From: Salvia splendens
Taxonomy: Eukaryota; Streptophyta; Magnoliopsida; Lamiales; Lamiaceae
DNA: 64,000 nucleotides
Assembly (NCBI RefSeq): GCF_004379255.2
Contig: NC_056051.1
Location: 10,951,968-11,015,967, forward strand
Reading direction: 5' to 3'
Below the pieces are notes generated by a model. The model did not search any database. It worked only from the letters and a program-made list of their open reading frames with translations, and was not told the origin of the DNA. Position numbers and translations under genes: made by a program. Position 1 is the first letter of the stretch, and each line of letters starts with the position of its first letter. Below are positions 45,903-58,202 of the stretch, piece after piece.

Positions 45903-45925
45903 AGCATGAGTAGATGAATTGTGCT

Positions 45926-46310
45926 CACAAGTGGTGGAAGAATCCAATGACAACCCATGTGATTAAGAAAATCAAAGTATGACTATAGAACAAATCATTT
46001 CTATCACAAGTGGTGGAATCCAATGAAATCCCATGTGATCATGAAAATCAAAGTATGACTACATGACAACTCCTTTATATCACAAGTGGTGGTGGAGTAT
46101 AATGACAACCCATGTGATCACGAAAATCAAAGTATGACTACATGACAACTCATTTATATCACAAGTGGTGGTGGAGTATAATGACAACCCATGTGATCAC
46201 GAAAATCAAAGTATGACTACATGACAACTCATTGATATCACAAGTGTTGGTGGTGGAATCCAATGACATCCCATGTGATCACGAAAATCAAAGTATGACT
46301 ACATGACAAA
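45926..46310. repeat. 76-79-bp tandem repeat between Harbinger genes
   Basis: Five units starting CACAAGTGGTGG at 45926, 46005, 46081, 46160 and 46239 (last with CACAAGTGTTGG). Each has CCCATGTGATCA and AAAATCAAAGTATGACTA. Behind it (46311-46420) a shorter phrase, GTAGTAGTGGAATCCTATG, recurs three times. Non-coding. Confidence 0.88.
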
Positions 46311-46497
46311 TTATAGTAGTGGAATCCTATGCTCAACAAATTGTAGTAGTGGAATCCTATGAAGAAAGTTATGCCATGTGCTCACAAATGGTAGTAGTGG
46401 AATCCTATGCTTAACAAATTGCTTCTATATATTTACCTATATGCTTCAATAAAAATACACAATCTTCTCACGATTATTGATCCAACTCCCCCTAAAA

Positions 46498-47765
46498 ATG
46501 TCATCAAGTTTTAATTTTGAAGCTTTCGATCTGCTTGAAGACAATGAATGGGAAGAAAAAATTGTTGAACAAAATCAGCAATTAGATCAACTAATCGAGG
46601 ATATTGCTATTTGGCCAACAACCTTGCCTTCACCACCTGCAACCCAGACGGCTAGAGCTAAAAGGAGATACATTGAAAGGAAACGCGAAGAGGGTCATGA
46701 TACTATTTTCGAGCAGTACTTTGCTGAAGATCCAATCTATCCTCTAGATTTTTTTGAACAAGGTATCGCATGCGAAAACCTTTGTTCGAAAAAATAATGA
46801 ATAAGCTCATCGACACCGACAACTTTTTTGTGCCAAAGCGTGATGCTACTGGTCGACTTGGTATGTCTGCAATTTAGAAATGTACAGCAGCGATGAGGAT
46901 GTTGGCCCACGGGGCAGCAGCCGACTTGCACGATGAATATTTGAGAATGAGCGCACAACTCATTCGCAAATCTCTCATCAAGTTCGTTGAAGGTGTAATT
47001 TCTAACTTCGGCGATGAGTACTTGCGAAAGCCCAACGAAGAAGACTTGGCAAGACTTCTGCATATTGGAGAACAACGTGGGTTTCCAGGCATGTTGGGTA
47101 GTATTGACTGCATGCATTGGGAATGGAAGAATTGTCCCACTTCATGGGCTGGACAATATGCCGGAAGAAGCGGGAGTCCGACAATCATCTTGGAAGCAGT
47201 AGCATCTCAGATCTGTGGATATGGCATGCCTTTTTTGGAACTCCAGGTTCGAGAAATGATATTAACGTGCTTGATCAATCTCCTCCTGTTTTTGATGATA
47301 TTTGGAAGGTCGAGCACCGAAGGTCAATTACATAGTAAATGGTCATGAAAAAAATATTGGATATTATCTCACTGATGGCATATATCCTCAATGGGCGGCA
47401 TTTGTCAAATCTATCCCAGGTCCACAACGATGAAGCACAAGTGGTTTGCTCAACATCAAGAGTCCGCGCGAAAAGATGTTGAGCGAGCTTTTGGTGTCTT
47501 GCAAGCTCGTTTTGCTTTTATCAAATGTCCATGTCTTATTTGGGATCGTGATATTATGGGAAAAATAATGATTGCTTGCATAATCTTACACAATATGATA
47601 GTGGAAGATGAAAGAAGCACGTATTCGAACTATTGTGATCCAGGTGAATTTATTCAAGATCGACTTGGACAAAGTAGTCGTGAGAATGGAGATGGAGATG
47701 TGAATAATGATTTCATATATTCTACGAATAGGATTGCGAGTCTAGCGTCCTTACATGAAAAATAA
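46498..47765 (+). pseudogene. Harbinger transposase (DDE_Tnp_4 type), frameshifted
   Basis: This is the cut-and-paste transposase. The start is ATG 46498 (MSSSFNFEAFDLLEDNEW); the N-terminal part reads to about 46760. Catalytic residues: first Asp in SIDCMHWEW (codon 47106), second Asp in GSRNDINVLD (codon 47258, another frame), Glu in KDVERAFGVLQARF (codon 47481). The end is IASLASLHEK and TAA at 47765. The frame changes near 46770, 47200 and 47300 and again before 47391, and a stop lies near 46876 (GMSAI, stop, KCTAAMRMLAHG). All three catalytic residues survive, so inactivation looks recent, or some breaks are sequencing errors. Confidence 0.9.
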
Positions 47766-48182
47766 AGCCCAGCTTCAAACAGAGAAGCTCACAAAGCTCT
47801 GCTAAACGATTGGTAGAGCATATATGGGCAATTTCGGCAATTGCAATTGAATGTCTAGTTTTCATCTTATGTATGAGCACCAATGATGTATTTTCAATTT
47901 CGTAGTTCCATGATTGTAATTTATGTTTTTATTGTTTGTTTTATAATTTTTAGTTTGTCTTTTATTACGTTTTTCTATAAATTTACAATAATAAGTATTC
48001 ATGTAATAATAATAGTTATAAAAATAATTTAAAAATAAATATATAATAGTGTGGTTGGGTGGTCATTGATAAACCATGAAAATATGTGTGGTTGGGTTGG
48101 GTGAATATTAATGATGTGGAGGAGATAGAAATGAATTAAATATTAAAAAAGTGGATGGTTGGGTTGGGTTGGGGGGTTGGTC
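47766..48182. other. Harbinger 3' non-coding region
   Basis: AT-rich, with GTGGTTGGGT/GGTTGGGTTGGG repeats close to the right end (48050-48182), which may be binding sites for the transposase or accessory protein. No gene. Confidence 0.6.
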
Positions 48183-49632
48183 TTAGGGAGACGAGGTTGA
48201 CTATGTACTGGTTTTTAATCTTTATTGTATGCTTTGGGCCAATACTTGTTTTGAGCAAATTGGAATTTAATTGAGAAAAAAAGGAATTTTTGTTGGGTAA
48301 GGAGTATATACGTTTATGGCTGGGAGTATACTTTTAAATACTTATCTTGTCAATTTTGTGCATATATGTGTATTGACGTGGGAGCATAATTCGTTTACTC
48401 CTTTCGTTGATTAAATGCTATAGCTACTTAATTGGTAAGGCCTTGGGCTAATTTTATTTATTCGTAAGTTGGATCCATATATAATCAATTAGTAAATGGA
48501 GGTTCGGGTACTGGACGGCTCTAATTTTTAAAAGAATCTAAATTTTGGCGTGTTGAGAATTCTAAATAGTGGGATTATTTTGGTTTAGTGTTGATCGAGA
48601 GATTAAATATTTTGGGGACTTTTGTGTTTAATTGATGAATTCGTCTTATTATATAAAGTTTTCTCTACGAAGGAATGAAGGATAATGCGAGCACACCCAC
48701 GTCATAGGATGCATGCATCGTTTTTAAATTAATTTATTTTGCAAAATCTAATTTTAACATAATCATATTGTGTTAAAAATGGTGAACTTTTGCACTGCGT
48801 TTGTGGTTGTAGCAGAAAGTGATTGAGGAGTTAAGCGTTTGAGGTGGGCTTTCTAACTAAGTATTTTGTGGGCTTTCTTTTTAAATAAGGACTATGTCCT
48901 AAGTATTTTTATGTGAAAAATGATGTAAATATTTCTCATGCCGTGTTTTGTTTTATTCTATGGAACCTATCTGATGTGGCTTTTGCCATCAATGGATAAT
49001 CGAATTCGGGTCTGTCTAGGGAGTGAGTCCCTATTCAGGCTAGTGTACACCTATGGAGATCGTGCGCTATCTCTTCGAGTTGGCCGGTCTAGTGACTCTG
49101 AATGTGGCCACATTCCTTGTCATCAATGGATCAGATATGGTAGACAGCTATGGGAAAATGGTTGATCACCGAATTTTACAATGGAAATTATTTTAGTGTC
49201 TTGGGCGATTTCTAAAATTAAAACCCCAAGGTCACTCAATGGTGGCATGATAAATACTTTTTATAAAATGTTTTCGGCATGAGTCCACTGAGTGCATCAA
49301 GCACTCAGCCATGCATTTCTTTTTAAAAATGTGCAGGTTGAGCGTGACGGGTGCGGTGGGTGTTGAGCAAGACCGTTGAAGAAATTTAAGTGTCTAGAAT
49401 GTGTCATGTTTTCACACGTGGCATATTCCTTCTCTCAAATGCTTCCGCTGAGTAGTTGTCTTTCTTTTTGAGTTGTTGATTGTTGAGATACTCTGATTTT
49501 ATTCGAGTTATTCCCATTTGTTTCGAGTTATGGTCGAGTTGTGTTGTTTTCCCCTTTCTTCCCGCTTCTTTAATCCTCCTCTAGTCGCGATCAACCGTCT
49601 TTTCTATCATTAGAAAATGGGGCGTGGCAAAG

Positions 49633-49644
49633 TGGTATCAGAGC
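49633..49644 (+). other. Primer binding site, initiator tRNA-Met type
   Basis: TGGTATCAGAGC three bases after the LTR end. It defines 49629 as the end of a 5' LTR and identifies the family as an LTR retrotransposon on plus. Confidence 0.85.
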
Positions 49645-50632
49645 AATTTTTCTTTCGCTCTGGACCCGAGAGTCTTTTTCAGTCTTAGTCTAGACTTGTT
49701 TCGCTAGACTAAAATAATAAATAAAATAATAATTGTGTATTGAAGGCTCAACATCCCGCTTCGCCACGCTCAACCGAGAAAGAGGTAACATGTTTTTTTT
49801 TAAAATGTTTTTATGAGAATGTTTTCAAGGAAGAACATGAGAAACTATGGTTTTGAAAACAATGTATGTTTTACAATGGGATAGAGGAGCTATGGTTATG
49901 AAAACAAAGTATGTTTTACAATGAGATAGAGGAGCTATGGTTATGAAAAAAATATTGTTTATTTTTCTACGAGAAGATGAAAATCTATGGTGATAGAAAG
50001 ATGTATGCTATGCAATGGGACTTGTCTTTTATGAAAGGATTTGATTAATGGAAAATGTTGTGTTTATGAATTGTTCGAAAATTCTTGAGTTTCGAGAAAA
50101 ATAGTTTTAACTTTTTCGTTTGGAGAATTGAGCTATGGAAGTGTGATGATATTTATGTTATGAGGTGCAGAGTATGATGCGTTATTCTATGGAGTGTTTT
50201 ATACGAATGATGAAAGTTGATGCGAAAGTACGTTTTAGTTTTGAGTCAAAACTTTTACTTTAAAAGTGAGATGTGGAAATTTTTGAGGAAAGTGTGAAAG
50301 TGTAAAGAAAATTTTGTTTCAAAAGTTTTGAATATAAATGTGAAGTTCGAAAGTTTTTGCTACGGGATGTGAAAATATTGTGTGTTTATCATGTGGTATG
50401 AATGACGTTAATTGTGGTAGATGTTGAGATGTGAGATGATGAAGTATGTTGCGAACATAGAGTGCTTATGTTCTAGGCTAGAATGGGTACGCGCGAACCG
50501 TAGTTTAAGTTGAAATAATCTAACACTTTCCCGAGTGACAAAAACGAACGAGAATCTGAAAGTGTGGGGCGAACCCCTAATTTGTCATGGCACGACGAGG
50601 CAAGGAGATCGAGAGTGCAAATGGAGGACGAT
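49645..50632 (+). mobile_element. Leader and first codons of gag of the chromovirus-like element
   Basis: About 940 bp of non-coding leader. Then ATG at 50587 opens MARRGKEIESANGGR, which is cut after 15 codons by an LTR at 50633. I take this as a likely gag start because of its distance from the PBS; no gag domain survives to prove it. The leader has a repeated phrase (GAGCTATGGTTATGAAAA near 49888 and 49931). Confidence 0.55.
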
Positions 50633-50921
50633 TGTCACGACCGCCCTTACTAAGGAATAAAGACGGGGAAATTGTGACTAGGGAATGGACTAAGGAGCGG
50701 GGAAGAAGAAGGGAAAAACAATGAAAATCAACATCTTAAACAAAGCTTCAAAAGAAAAGTTTTAATCGATTAAACAATTAAGCAGCAGATTAATATCTCA
50801 AGGTAATTAATGTCATAAAGTAGTGTAGAGCAAAACGAAAGACTTTATCAAGAACGATTCGAAACAAGGCAGCGGAATAAAGGTGTCTAGAGAGTCATAG
50901 GGAGACGCCTATGTATGAAGA
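50633..50921 (-). repeat. Related LTR in opposite orientation, cut by N gap
   Basis: It starts TGTCACGACCGCCCTTACTA and continues GTGACTAGGGAATGG...AAGGAGCGGGG. This parallels the left end of the solo LTR at 12090 (TGTCACGCCCGC..., CGACTAGGGGAGG). It is therefore a minus-facing diverged family member inserted in the gag start. The rest is lost in the gap. Confidence 0.65.
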
Positions 50922-51018
50922 NNNNNNNNNNNNNNNNNNNNNNNNNNNNNNNNNNNNNNNNNNNNNNNNNNNNNNNNNNNNNNNNNNNNNNNNNNNNNNN
51001 NNNNNNNNNNNNNNNNNN
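50922..51018. other. Assembly gap (97 N)
   Basis: A run of N at the left boundary of the duplicated block. Sequence just right of it (51019-51750) carries many single-base indels against 4900-5620, as expected at a contig end. Confidence 0.99.
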
Positions 51019-54000
51019 ATAAACTGGATGACTACTCGATCACTGATTACGTTCATAAGGCTTGGTCAGTGTACCTACGGACATTACATAATGAACTGTA
51101 ACAGAAATTAGCGATTGTCTTTCCTCAAGTACTATGGTATATTCATACCTCAATCAAAGTCCCCTTTGCCATGGTTAATATGATATATACTTGCTATGGC
51201 AAAAGCACAACTAATATCAACTTAAGTTACACATATAGCATACTGAGACCATCTATCTGGCAGAACTAGTCTCATATTCTTGTTCTCACTAAGCGTCAAC
51301 GACACTTGAACTAGAGACAGACAAATTCCATCTTGAAAGGTAAAACCCTTTTCATGGAAATTTCCATGCTAAAATGTTTCCAAGCTATAATGGATAGATA
51401 TGGTTCCTACGAGAATCTGAACATTCTTTTTAGCAATCTTAAGACTTAGATGCTAGATTTAATTAGTTTTCTCTTAAATCCTTTATCTTAAACTGGGTAG
51501 ACAACAGTTTTTCCTACGCTAGATCCAAGCTAGTTGTTTGCACTTTTATAGATTTCATCACGTAGAGTACCAATAATACCCATATTTAATGCACTTTCCA
51601 ACTTCTTGTGCTTACACACATTTAAGGGCACATGTCAAATTTCAAACATTTGACAATCTTGCTAAAACACATATACTCTGACTTAGACGCTTGCCAAAGA
51701 CCACAAAGGTCTTCATAAGCTTCCAATCATGTGTTCTTGCCCTTTATTACATACCCATTAGGATGTTCCATGTAGATGATTTCCTCAAAACTTCTATTAA
51801 TAGAAAGCTGTCTTGACAATCATCATACATACATTCTAATTTATGTAAGTTTCGAAAGACAATAGGATCGAACAAATTTTGGCACAACGACAATGAGAAG
51901 ATGATATTTCTCTTTGGGCATAGCCTATTGTCATTGTCTAGTCATTTGAGATCCACGTTTACACTTGCAAATGTACTAGCTCCCACTGACTGACACAGCC
52001 GTAGGTAGTATTGCAAGTCTTGTAAAACATGTTGTCTATCTAAGATTGTAGTTTGGAATCTATCACCTTTCCAAGGATGAATATCCAAATGAACCAATTA
52101 TACATTGTAGTTAAAGGGATTATGTTCAAGTTAATCTAAGACCGAGTCTTTTGACACTCTTAGATCCATGAACTTGTCATGTTCCTGGGAACGCTCCCAC
52201 TTCGACATGGTTCTAACAATCTTAGGTGTTGAAGTTGATTTTATTAGTGCAAAAGTTTCTAACGGTATGATTCCTTGGTAACATGGAAAAGCCGATATCT
52301 CTCTTTTTGAGAATTATCACGTTGTTAGGCTTGTAGTTCATCTCTTGATCTTCATACAAGAATTGTATCTTGAAGATTACAGAACTCATAATCTTACATC
52401 ATCTGGGACAACCTTAAACATACCTCAGTACTCAACTCCAATTACTTTGATACCTTTTCCAACATGCGTTGGAACAACATTACACTTTGAGATGTGCTAG
52501 ACTAAAGTCGCTCTAGTCCACAATTCGTGTTTTGTAGAAGGTACTGATTGCTGGTAGTTTCTTTAAGGTGTATCTCGTTATATCTAACGTTTATCCCATC
52601 AATGATAAGATTTTCATGAGTACAACTCATCACTTAATCAAACTTGTCTTAGAAAGACTTCGATTCCTTCTTACATAACTATCCAATTCTTTGAAAGAAT
52701 GCTTGGATTCGTTAATAGAGATTAGACTCCCACTACTGATCATAAAGCTTTGCTCGTCTTCTTATTGGTGTAAACCATTGAGACTTGCTTGTCTTTCTAT
52801 GTCGCACTTCTATAAGTATCCTGAATCAAATGATTCTAACTCATAGTGCATCAGACAGACATTTTCTACTTTCAAGCTATTTAACAAATTGTTAAAATCT
52901 TGATAGTCTTAGATCAGTTTGAACAATAACTAAATATTTTCTTGGCCTTAAGACTAAGAGCCATAAATACTTTATCATTCATTGTTTAAGAAGTTGATGT
53001 GTTGTTTAATACTCAATCTTGTTACATCTATATTGTTTCAATACTATGATGCCTTAACATCAACCATAAAACAATAATTGAGCATTAACAGCTCCCACTG
53101 CAACAAAGAGCCTATATGGATCAAGATCTCTTACTTAGAAGTGCATTTTCAAGTAAGTCATTGTCCTTCTTGTAAAGAGGGTCAATCTAACTTACAAAAC
53201 ATCTTCACTCGCTTTAAACAAACTTTGATGACAATTCAGGCTCTCCCATTTCCATATCTAGTCTTTTGTTCAAATGAACTAGGACTTAGGAAAAATGTAG
53301 CCTTTATGAATTCGTCATCTATCATGTTACTTTCCTCTAACAGTAATATAATGACTAATATTCTGAAGGTTTTCTTCTTTTCGGTTAAACCTTCTTTTAG
53401 TCATTTCTTATTACTCAAGGCGATGACTTGAGTCAGAAACTATTTGAGTGATCAAAAGATTCCTCAAAATATTCTGTCCATTTAGGATATTCCAATCGAA
53501 TCATCTTGACAGATTCTATTGATATCCATCTTTCATCGTCACTAACCAAGACTTGTCATGCTACTTAAAAGAAAATAGCTTGACCTTATTCCTCAAAGAA
53601 CTTGTCAAGTACATGCAAAAAACATTCTCGAACAATCTTCGTAGAATTATGTCGAGGAAATGGAGGACATGAATTATTGAGTATAAACTCCCAGTTTTAG
53701 CGATGAGAATCTTATCCATTTACATTTCCAGTCCACATAATTTTGGCATTCGAGTTTATTCCATTAAGATCGCAGACAAAATATGAATGACATAATGAAG
53801 ATTTGGCAAATAAACTTATTATCACATACTTATGCTCAATACATAATCGCAAATAACCACAAAACAATTATGTATCTTGCAACTGTAAATTAAAATTTTG
53901 TACCCTCCAGAGGAAGTCAATACGCATTAAAATCTTACATTTTACTGGTCACAACACCGACGAATAGTCCAGAGACCACAGAGTGGCATGGCCGCCTAAT

Positions 54001-54499
54001 GTTGCCTAAGCAAGACCACCGAATTTAGCATTACAGAGTCTCATTTCTACAACACCACTCCCATAACAATGCTCATGTGCTGCTAACAAGATCAAGCTCT
54101 CTCATAAATTCTGTGTGAACTTCTAAATCTCGCAGTTTCGTAGGATTATTGTCCCCACAGAGCAGGTGGCGATAATATTGGAAACCACATTCTAGGTCAT
54201 ACTATTTATTTTTTAGAAGTCCGCCCTCATGAACTCGCTATTTCTTAGGATTATTGTCCCCACAGAGCAGGTGGCGATAATATTAGAAAAAAGCTTCATA
54301 AATTGCAGACCAATTGATGGAGACCATATACAACGCACTTGTTGTAATTATCGCTTAGATATTTTATATGGTTTTTGCATAATTATCACATAAGCAGATA
54401 AGGCAGATAATCCACTTAAAATAGATAAATACCTAATAAACAGATAATTCCATTTAATGCATGGCATTTAAAACACACTGGATAATTAACGACATTATT

Positions 54500-55660
54500 T
54501 AATCTATTCAAGGGAGATTCAATTAGGATTTATCAAGATAGTGTTGACTATCTAAATCCACTTAGGATTATTCTAGATTTTATTTCGATAAAATCTAATC
54601 CTTCAACTCAAGATAATGTTGATCTAGGATTATCTTTATTTAAATCGTTCTAGGATATTACTAGATAGAAACGATTCCATCATAATCCATACGATGAATA
54701 AAATCCAATCAACCTAGATTTATACAAATCTTTAATTCTATTTAGAATAGATGTCTAGAATATATCAAACATTACTTAGGATTTCTTAGATAAATAAGTT
54801 TATCTGAATCCAATTAAATAAGGATTTTCTCATATATTATCTTTATCCCAATCTATCTAGGATATAATCCATAAGATAAGGATAACTTGGATTAATGTTT
54901 ATTTTAATCCATCTAAGATTTGTCTTAATAGAATTAAATCTATTCAAATCTATAGGATAAAATAAATTAATATAAATATTAATCCTAATCCATCTAGGAT
55001 TTATTCTTGGAGTTAATCCATATAAATCCAAAGAATTAGATAATATTATATTATAATTATTCATATCTATCTTAGATTTATCTAGGAACAAATCCATACA
55101 AATCTATAAGAATAAAATATTATATTATCACTATCCAAATCCAACTAGAATTTATTATCTATGAGTAAATTCATATAAATTCACAGGATAAGAATAAAAT
55201 AATATTATCATTATCTAAATCCATCTAGGAAATATCTAGGAATAAATCCATTTTAATCCATAGGATATAGATAAATGATTAGATTATTATTTTCCAAATA
55301 TAACTAGGATTTATCCAGGAATAAAATCCATATAAATCCAATAAATAAGGAAAGAATCTAATTAATCCATCATTTGATATTAAATCAAATCTCATATAAT
55401 ATATATAATTCACAAAAGATATATTCAAATCTTATCACCATATTTATCTTGAATCTAGATGAATATTAGGAAACTATTAAATTATTCTCATCCATATCAT
55501 CTAGGAATAAAATAATATTATTTATTTCCATAGATATAGATAATAATATAAATATTCCTAAAATCTAGGCAAATCTTCCAAAAAGATTTTATTTCCCTTA
55601 AATAATAATATTTTAATAATATCTTTTAATAAAATAATTAAATCATCATTAAATAATCCT
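54500..55660. repeat. AT-rich degenerate repeat domain, copy B
   Basis: Counterpart of 8390-9540 with only scattered differences. Confidence 0.6.
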
Positions 55661-56430
55661 CCATCGTTATCTCATCGTACGAGGTTCGCACGAACGATGA
55701 ACGATGAACGACGAAAGTCCGACGAGTTCGTCGTCGGATCACGACGCACCCAGCGTCTCGGCACCAACGCGCAGGGGGCGCGCCAGCGTCTCGGCCAGGT
55801 GACTCGTAGGGTGGCTCGGTTCCTCGGCCAGCCCGTCGCCTCCGTCTTCGGCCAGCGTCGCGCACAAGGCGCAGATGCTCTCGGCCGTCTCGACCATCGG
55901 GTGCCGACGTATCTAGCCAGGCATCTCGACGGATGGCGCTGGCTCTCGGCCAGCGCTTCGCTACCCGTCTCGGCCTATCTGGCTCGTCGGGCGACGCGTG
56001 CTCTCGGCCAGGAGCTTGCGCGGTGGCGCAGCTCCTCTCGGCCATCAGCTTGTCGTCGTCTCGGCTCTCCCGAGCCACGATGCTCCCACTCATGCGGCAC
56101 AAGTCGCGCCAGTCGGCGCGCACGTCTCGACCAGTGGCTTGGAGCTTCATCTCGGTCCCTTCCGCCTAGGGTTTTGGGCTCTCGGTGCCTCAGTGTCTCG
56201 GCCAGTTCTCGGTCGAACCGCCGCACCGTGCCAGCCTCCGTGTCGATCTCGACGCGGGTTCGTCTGGGGTGAGCGGTCTCGGCCGGCGGCGCGCACGAGC
56301 CCTCACTCGTCTGCGCGTCGTCCCGTGATCGTAGCTCCCCTGCTCCCACTGTCTCGACATCCCTATTTCAATCGCGCGTGGCGCGACCCGCCTCGGTGCG
56401 AACGCCGACGGATTGCACGTCTCGTACGAT
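55660..56430. repeat. GC-rich CTCGGCCAG island, copy B
   Basis: Counterpart of 9545-10320. Here the reading frames on both strands differ in length from copy A because of a few indels (up to 191 codons on plus, 170 on minus). This supports the view that none is a protein under selection. Confidence 0.6.
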
Positions 56431-56580
56431 CAAAAAATTCAAGTTCCTTGATTCGATAGTTCTTGAGTTCATCATGCATAAAAATTAAACAAAACACCAA
56501 GAACATGCTTTGCAATCAATTAACGCATGCATACATGAATTTCGCGAAATTTAAATCCAAATAATCTGAGCCAAAGACTG

Positions 56581-56592
56581 GCTCTGATACCA
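56581..56592 (-). other. Primer binding site, copy B copia-like element
   Basis: Minus TGGTATCAGAGC, two bases from the LTR. Confidence 0.85.
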
Positions 56593-56594
56593 AT

Positions 56595-58148
56595 TGTAGG
56601 GGTTGGTAGCGGAAGCGTGCAAACAAACGGATCACATAATACGGATCTATTTAGCAGATTATTTAGACAAAATCTATTCGCGTAATTATCACATGTATCA
56701 TGCTCATAACTTGAATTACATACATGCTTTAGAACAAATAAATCCTAAAACATGCATACTACGGAGTTAGCCAATTTACCTCGTTGATTCTCCAAAGAAT
56801 CGTCGATTGCTTGCGCCTTCTCCACGATGATCTTCAATACTAGACCACGGATCTTCTGACTGGTGTCCCGAACTGTATTCCGACATCAGGGTGGGCTGAT
56901 CTTATCGAAACACTAGGACTCGAATAAAGAAGACAGAACTATCTCACGGAGGAGGAGCTGAAGAACTCACGGAGGAAAATTCTTCAAGAAAATCGTTCCT
57001 CACTCAAAATATGAGGGTGGACGAAAATTTCATAATGAAATTCATCATCAATTTCTGTCTCATTTATTCTCCTATTTATAATAGTTCATATTGGGCCCAG
57101 TCAGGGATCTATGGAAGGTTTTGGATATGGGCTCACCCAATTAGCTTTTTCCTAATTAAATTGAACCCACAATTTAATACAAGCTTATATTGGAATATTA
57201 CGAGCAGCCACTACAGACGTAATATTGAACTCCCCATCCAAATCCGAAATTACAAGTAATCCGAGTTTCCACTTTATTTATTATTTATTTCCCGCGCTTA
57301 AGATAGAAATGTCCATTAATTAATTAAAGTCTGTTATGGACTTAATTAATTAACATCTTATTAATTCCAAGAGTGGACTTAGCAAGAAACACTTATTTAT
57401 TATTCATAGAGTAATAAAACTCAAACTGACCAGTTTCCGAATAATAAAACCTTGTTCAAGCTCCTCTTGAGGACATTATCAAACGAGACTCACCTCGCGC
57501 ATGATTCATCATAATAGCAATCCTAGCACCGCTAGATAATGATCACTACTACCCAATATACCTGGATCGTTGGGTGACGAAAAACCCGCACCTTTGGTAA
57601 GTCAAAGTAGTAGATACTCAATATCGTATGCTCAAAACTAACGTACATTGATTAAGAAATAGATATTTATCAAGACCTCGTCTTTCAGTAGATAGCATAA
57701 AGACACGTCTTGCTGTTAGATCCATTCAGTGCTATACCACACCAACGTCATCTTATTTCAATAAGGCTTAGAAATAATCGGACTGACATTGCAACCTTTC
57801 ACGATAGGTAGCCAAAACCTATCTAGGTTGTGAAATTCTTCTTTTTCTTTTGCAAAGCATTGCATAGAACCGACTATAGTTACCTTAAAGTGGACGACGC
57901 CCACAACCAGTCTACTAAGCAAAAGACTTAGGCTTTATTTACTTCTTATGCATTTAAATGTTTATAAAATATCTTATAAACGCAAAAGTAAACACAATGT
58001 AATAATATACTGATTCTATTCGTGCAAACTGCTCGAATAATACTGAATCGGGTTAAAAGTGGATTGTAGAGTTTTTCCGTATACAAGCAAAATTCCTATT
58101 CGTGCGAATGTGCTCGAAACATGCTTTTCAGTATACTAAACCCTAACA
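56595..58148 (-). repeat. 5' LTR of copia-like element, copy B
   Basis: 1,554 bp, beginning TGTAGGGG instead of TGAAGGGG. It agrees with the right LTR of copy A at the sites where the two copy A LTRs differ. TATA box on minus at 57069-57080. Confidence 0.92.
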
Positions 58149-58202
58149 GGGCCTTGGTAATACTCGACACTTCTGGAAGCTCTCCAGTCACTAGGTAGTT
58201 GG
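58149..58202 (-). pseudogene. Athila integrase linker fragment, copy B
   Basis: 54-bp island identical in position and near-identical in sequence to 12036-12089, between the copia LTR and the solo LTR; it ends in GTTGG (58198-58202). Confidence 0.8.

Larger units (their letters stand above)
44345..48182 (+). mobile_element. PIF/Harbinger DNA transposon
   Basis: 3,838 bp with TTA duplications at 44342-44344 and 48183-48185, the classic 3-bp target of this superfamily. The outermost inverted bases are GACCACC / GGTTGGTC, short and imperfect. It carries the two expected genes in the same direction: a Myb/SANT-like accessory protein (44725-45741) and a DDE transposase (46498-47765). Both ends have subterminal G/T-rich or C/A-rich GGTTGGGT-type repeats. 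The accessory ORF is open and the transposase is frameshifted. It lies inside a chromovirus-like LTR and is younger than it. Confidence 0.9.
43355..49629 (+). repeat. Chromovirus-like 5' LTR, split by Harbinger element
   Basis: The LTR starts TGTGACGCCCCG at 43355 and ends GGGGCGTGGCA at 49629. It is interrupted at 44345-48182. Without the insert it is about 2.4 kb. It aligns with the solo LTR at 12090-14091 in reverse complement (CCAAACGATTTCCCCATATC, TTTTTAAATAAGG, CTAGTCGCGATC). A PBS follows, so this is a true 5' LTR. TATAAATA at 43615-43622. Confidence 0.85.
51019..58148 (-). mobile_element. Copia-like element, copy B, 3' LTR missing at gap
   Basis: It repeats 4900-12035: interior with PPT-like motifs, hairpin repeat pair (54142-54179 and 54247-54284), AT-rich domain (54500-55660), GC-rich island (55660-56430), PBS (56581-56592) and 5' LTR (56595-58148). 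The 3' LTR and about 370 bp of interior should lie left of 51019. As in copy A there is no copia protein. The same GGGCC target site follows at 58149. Confidence 0.88.
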
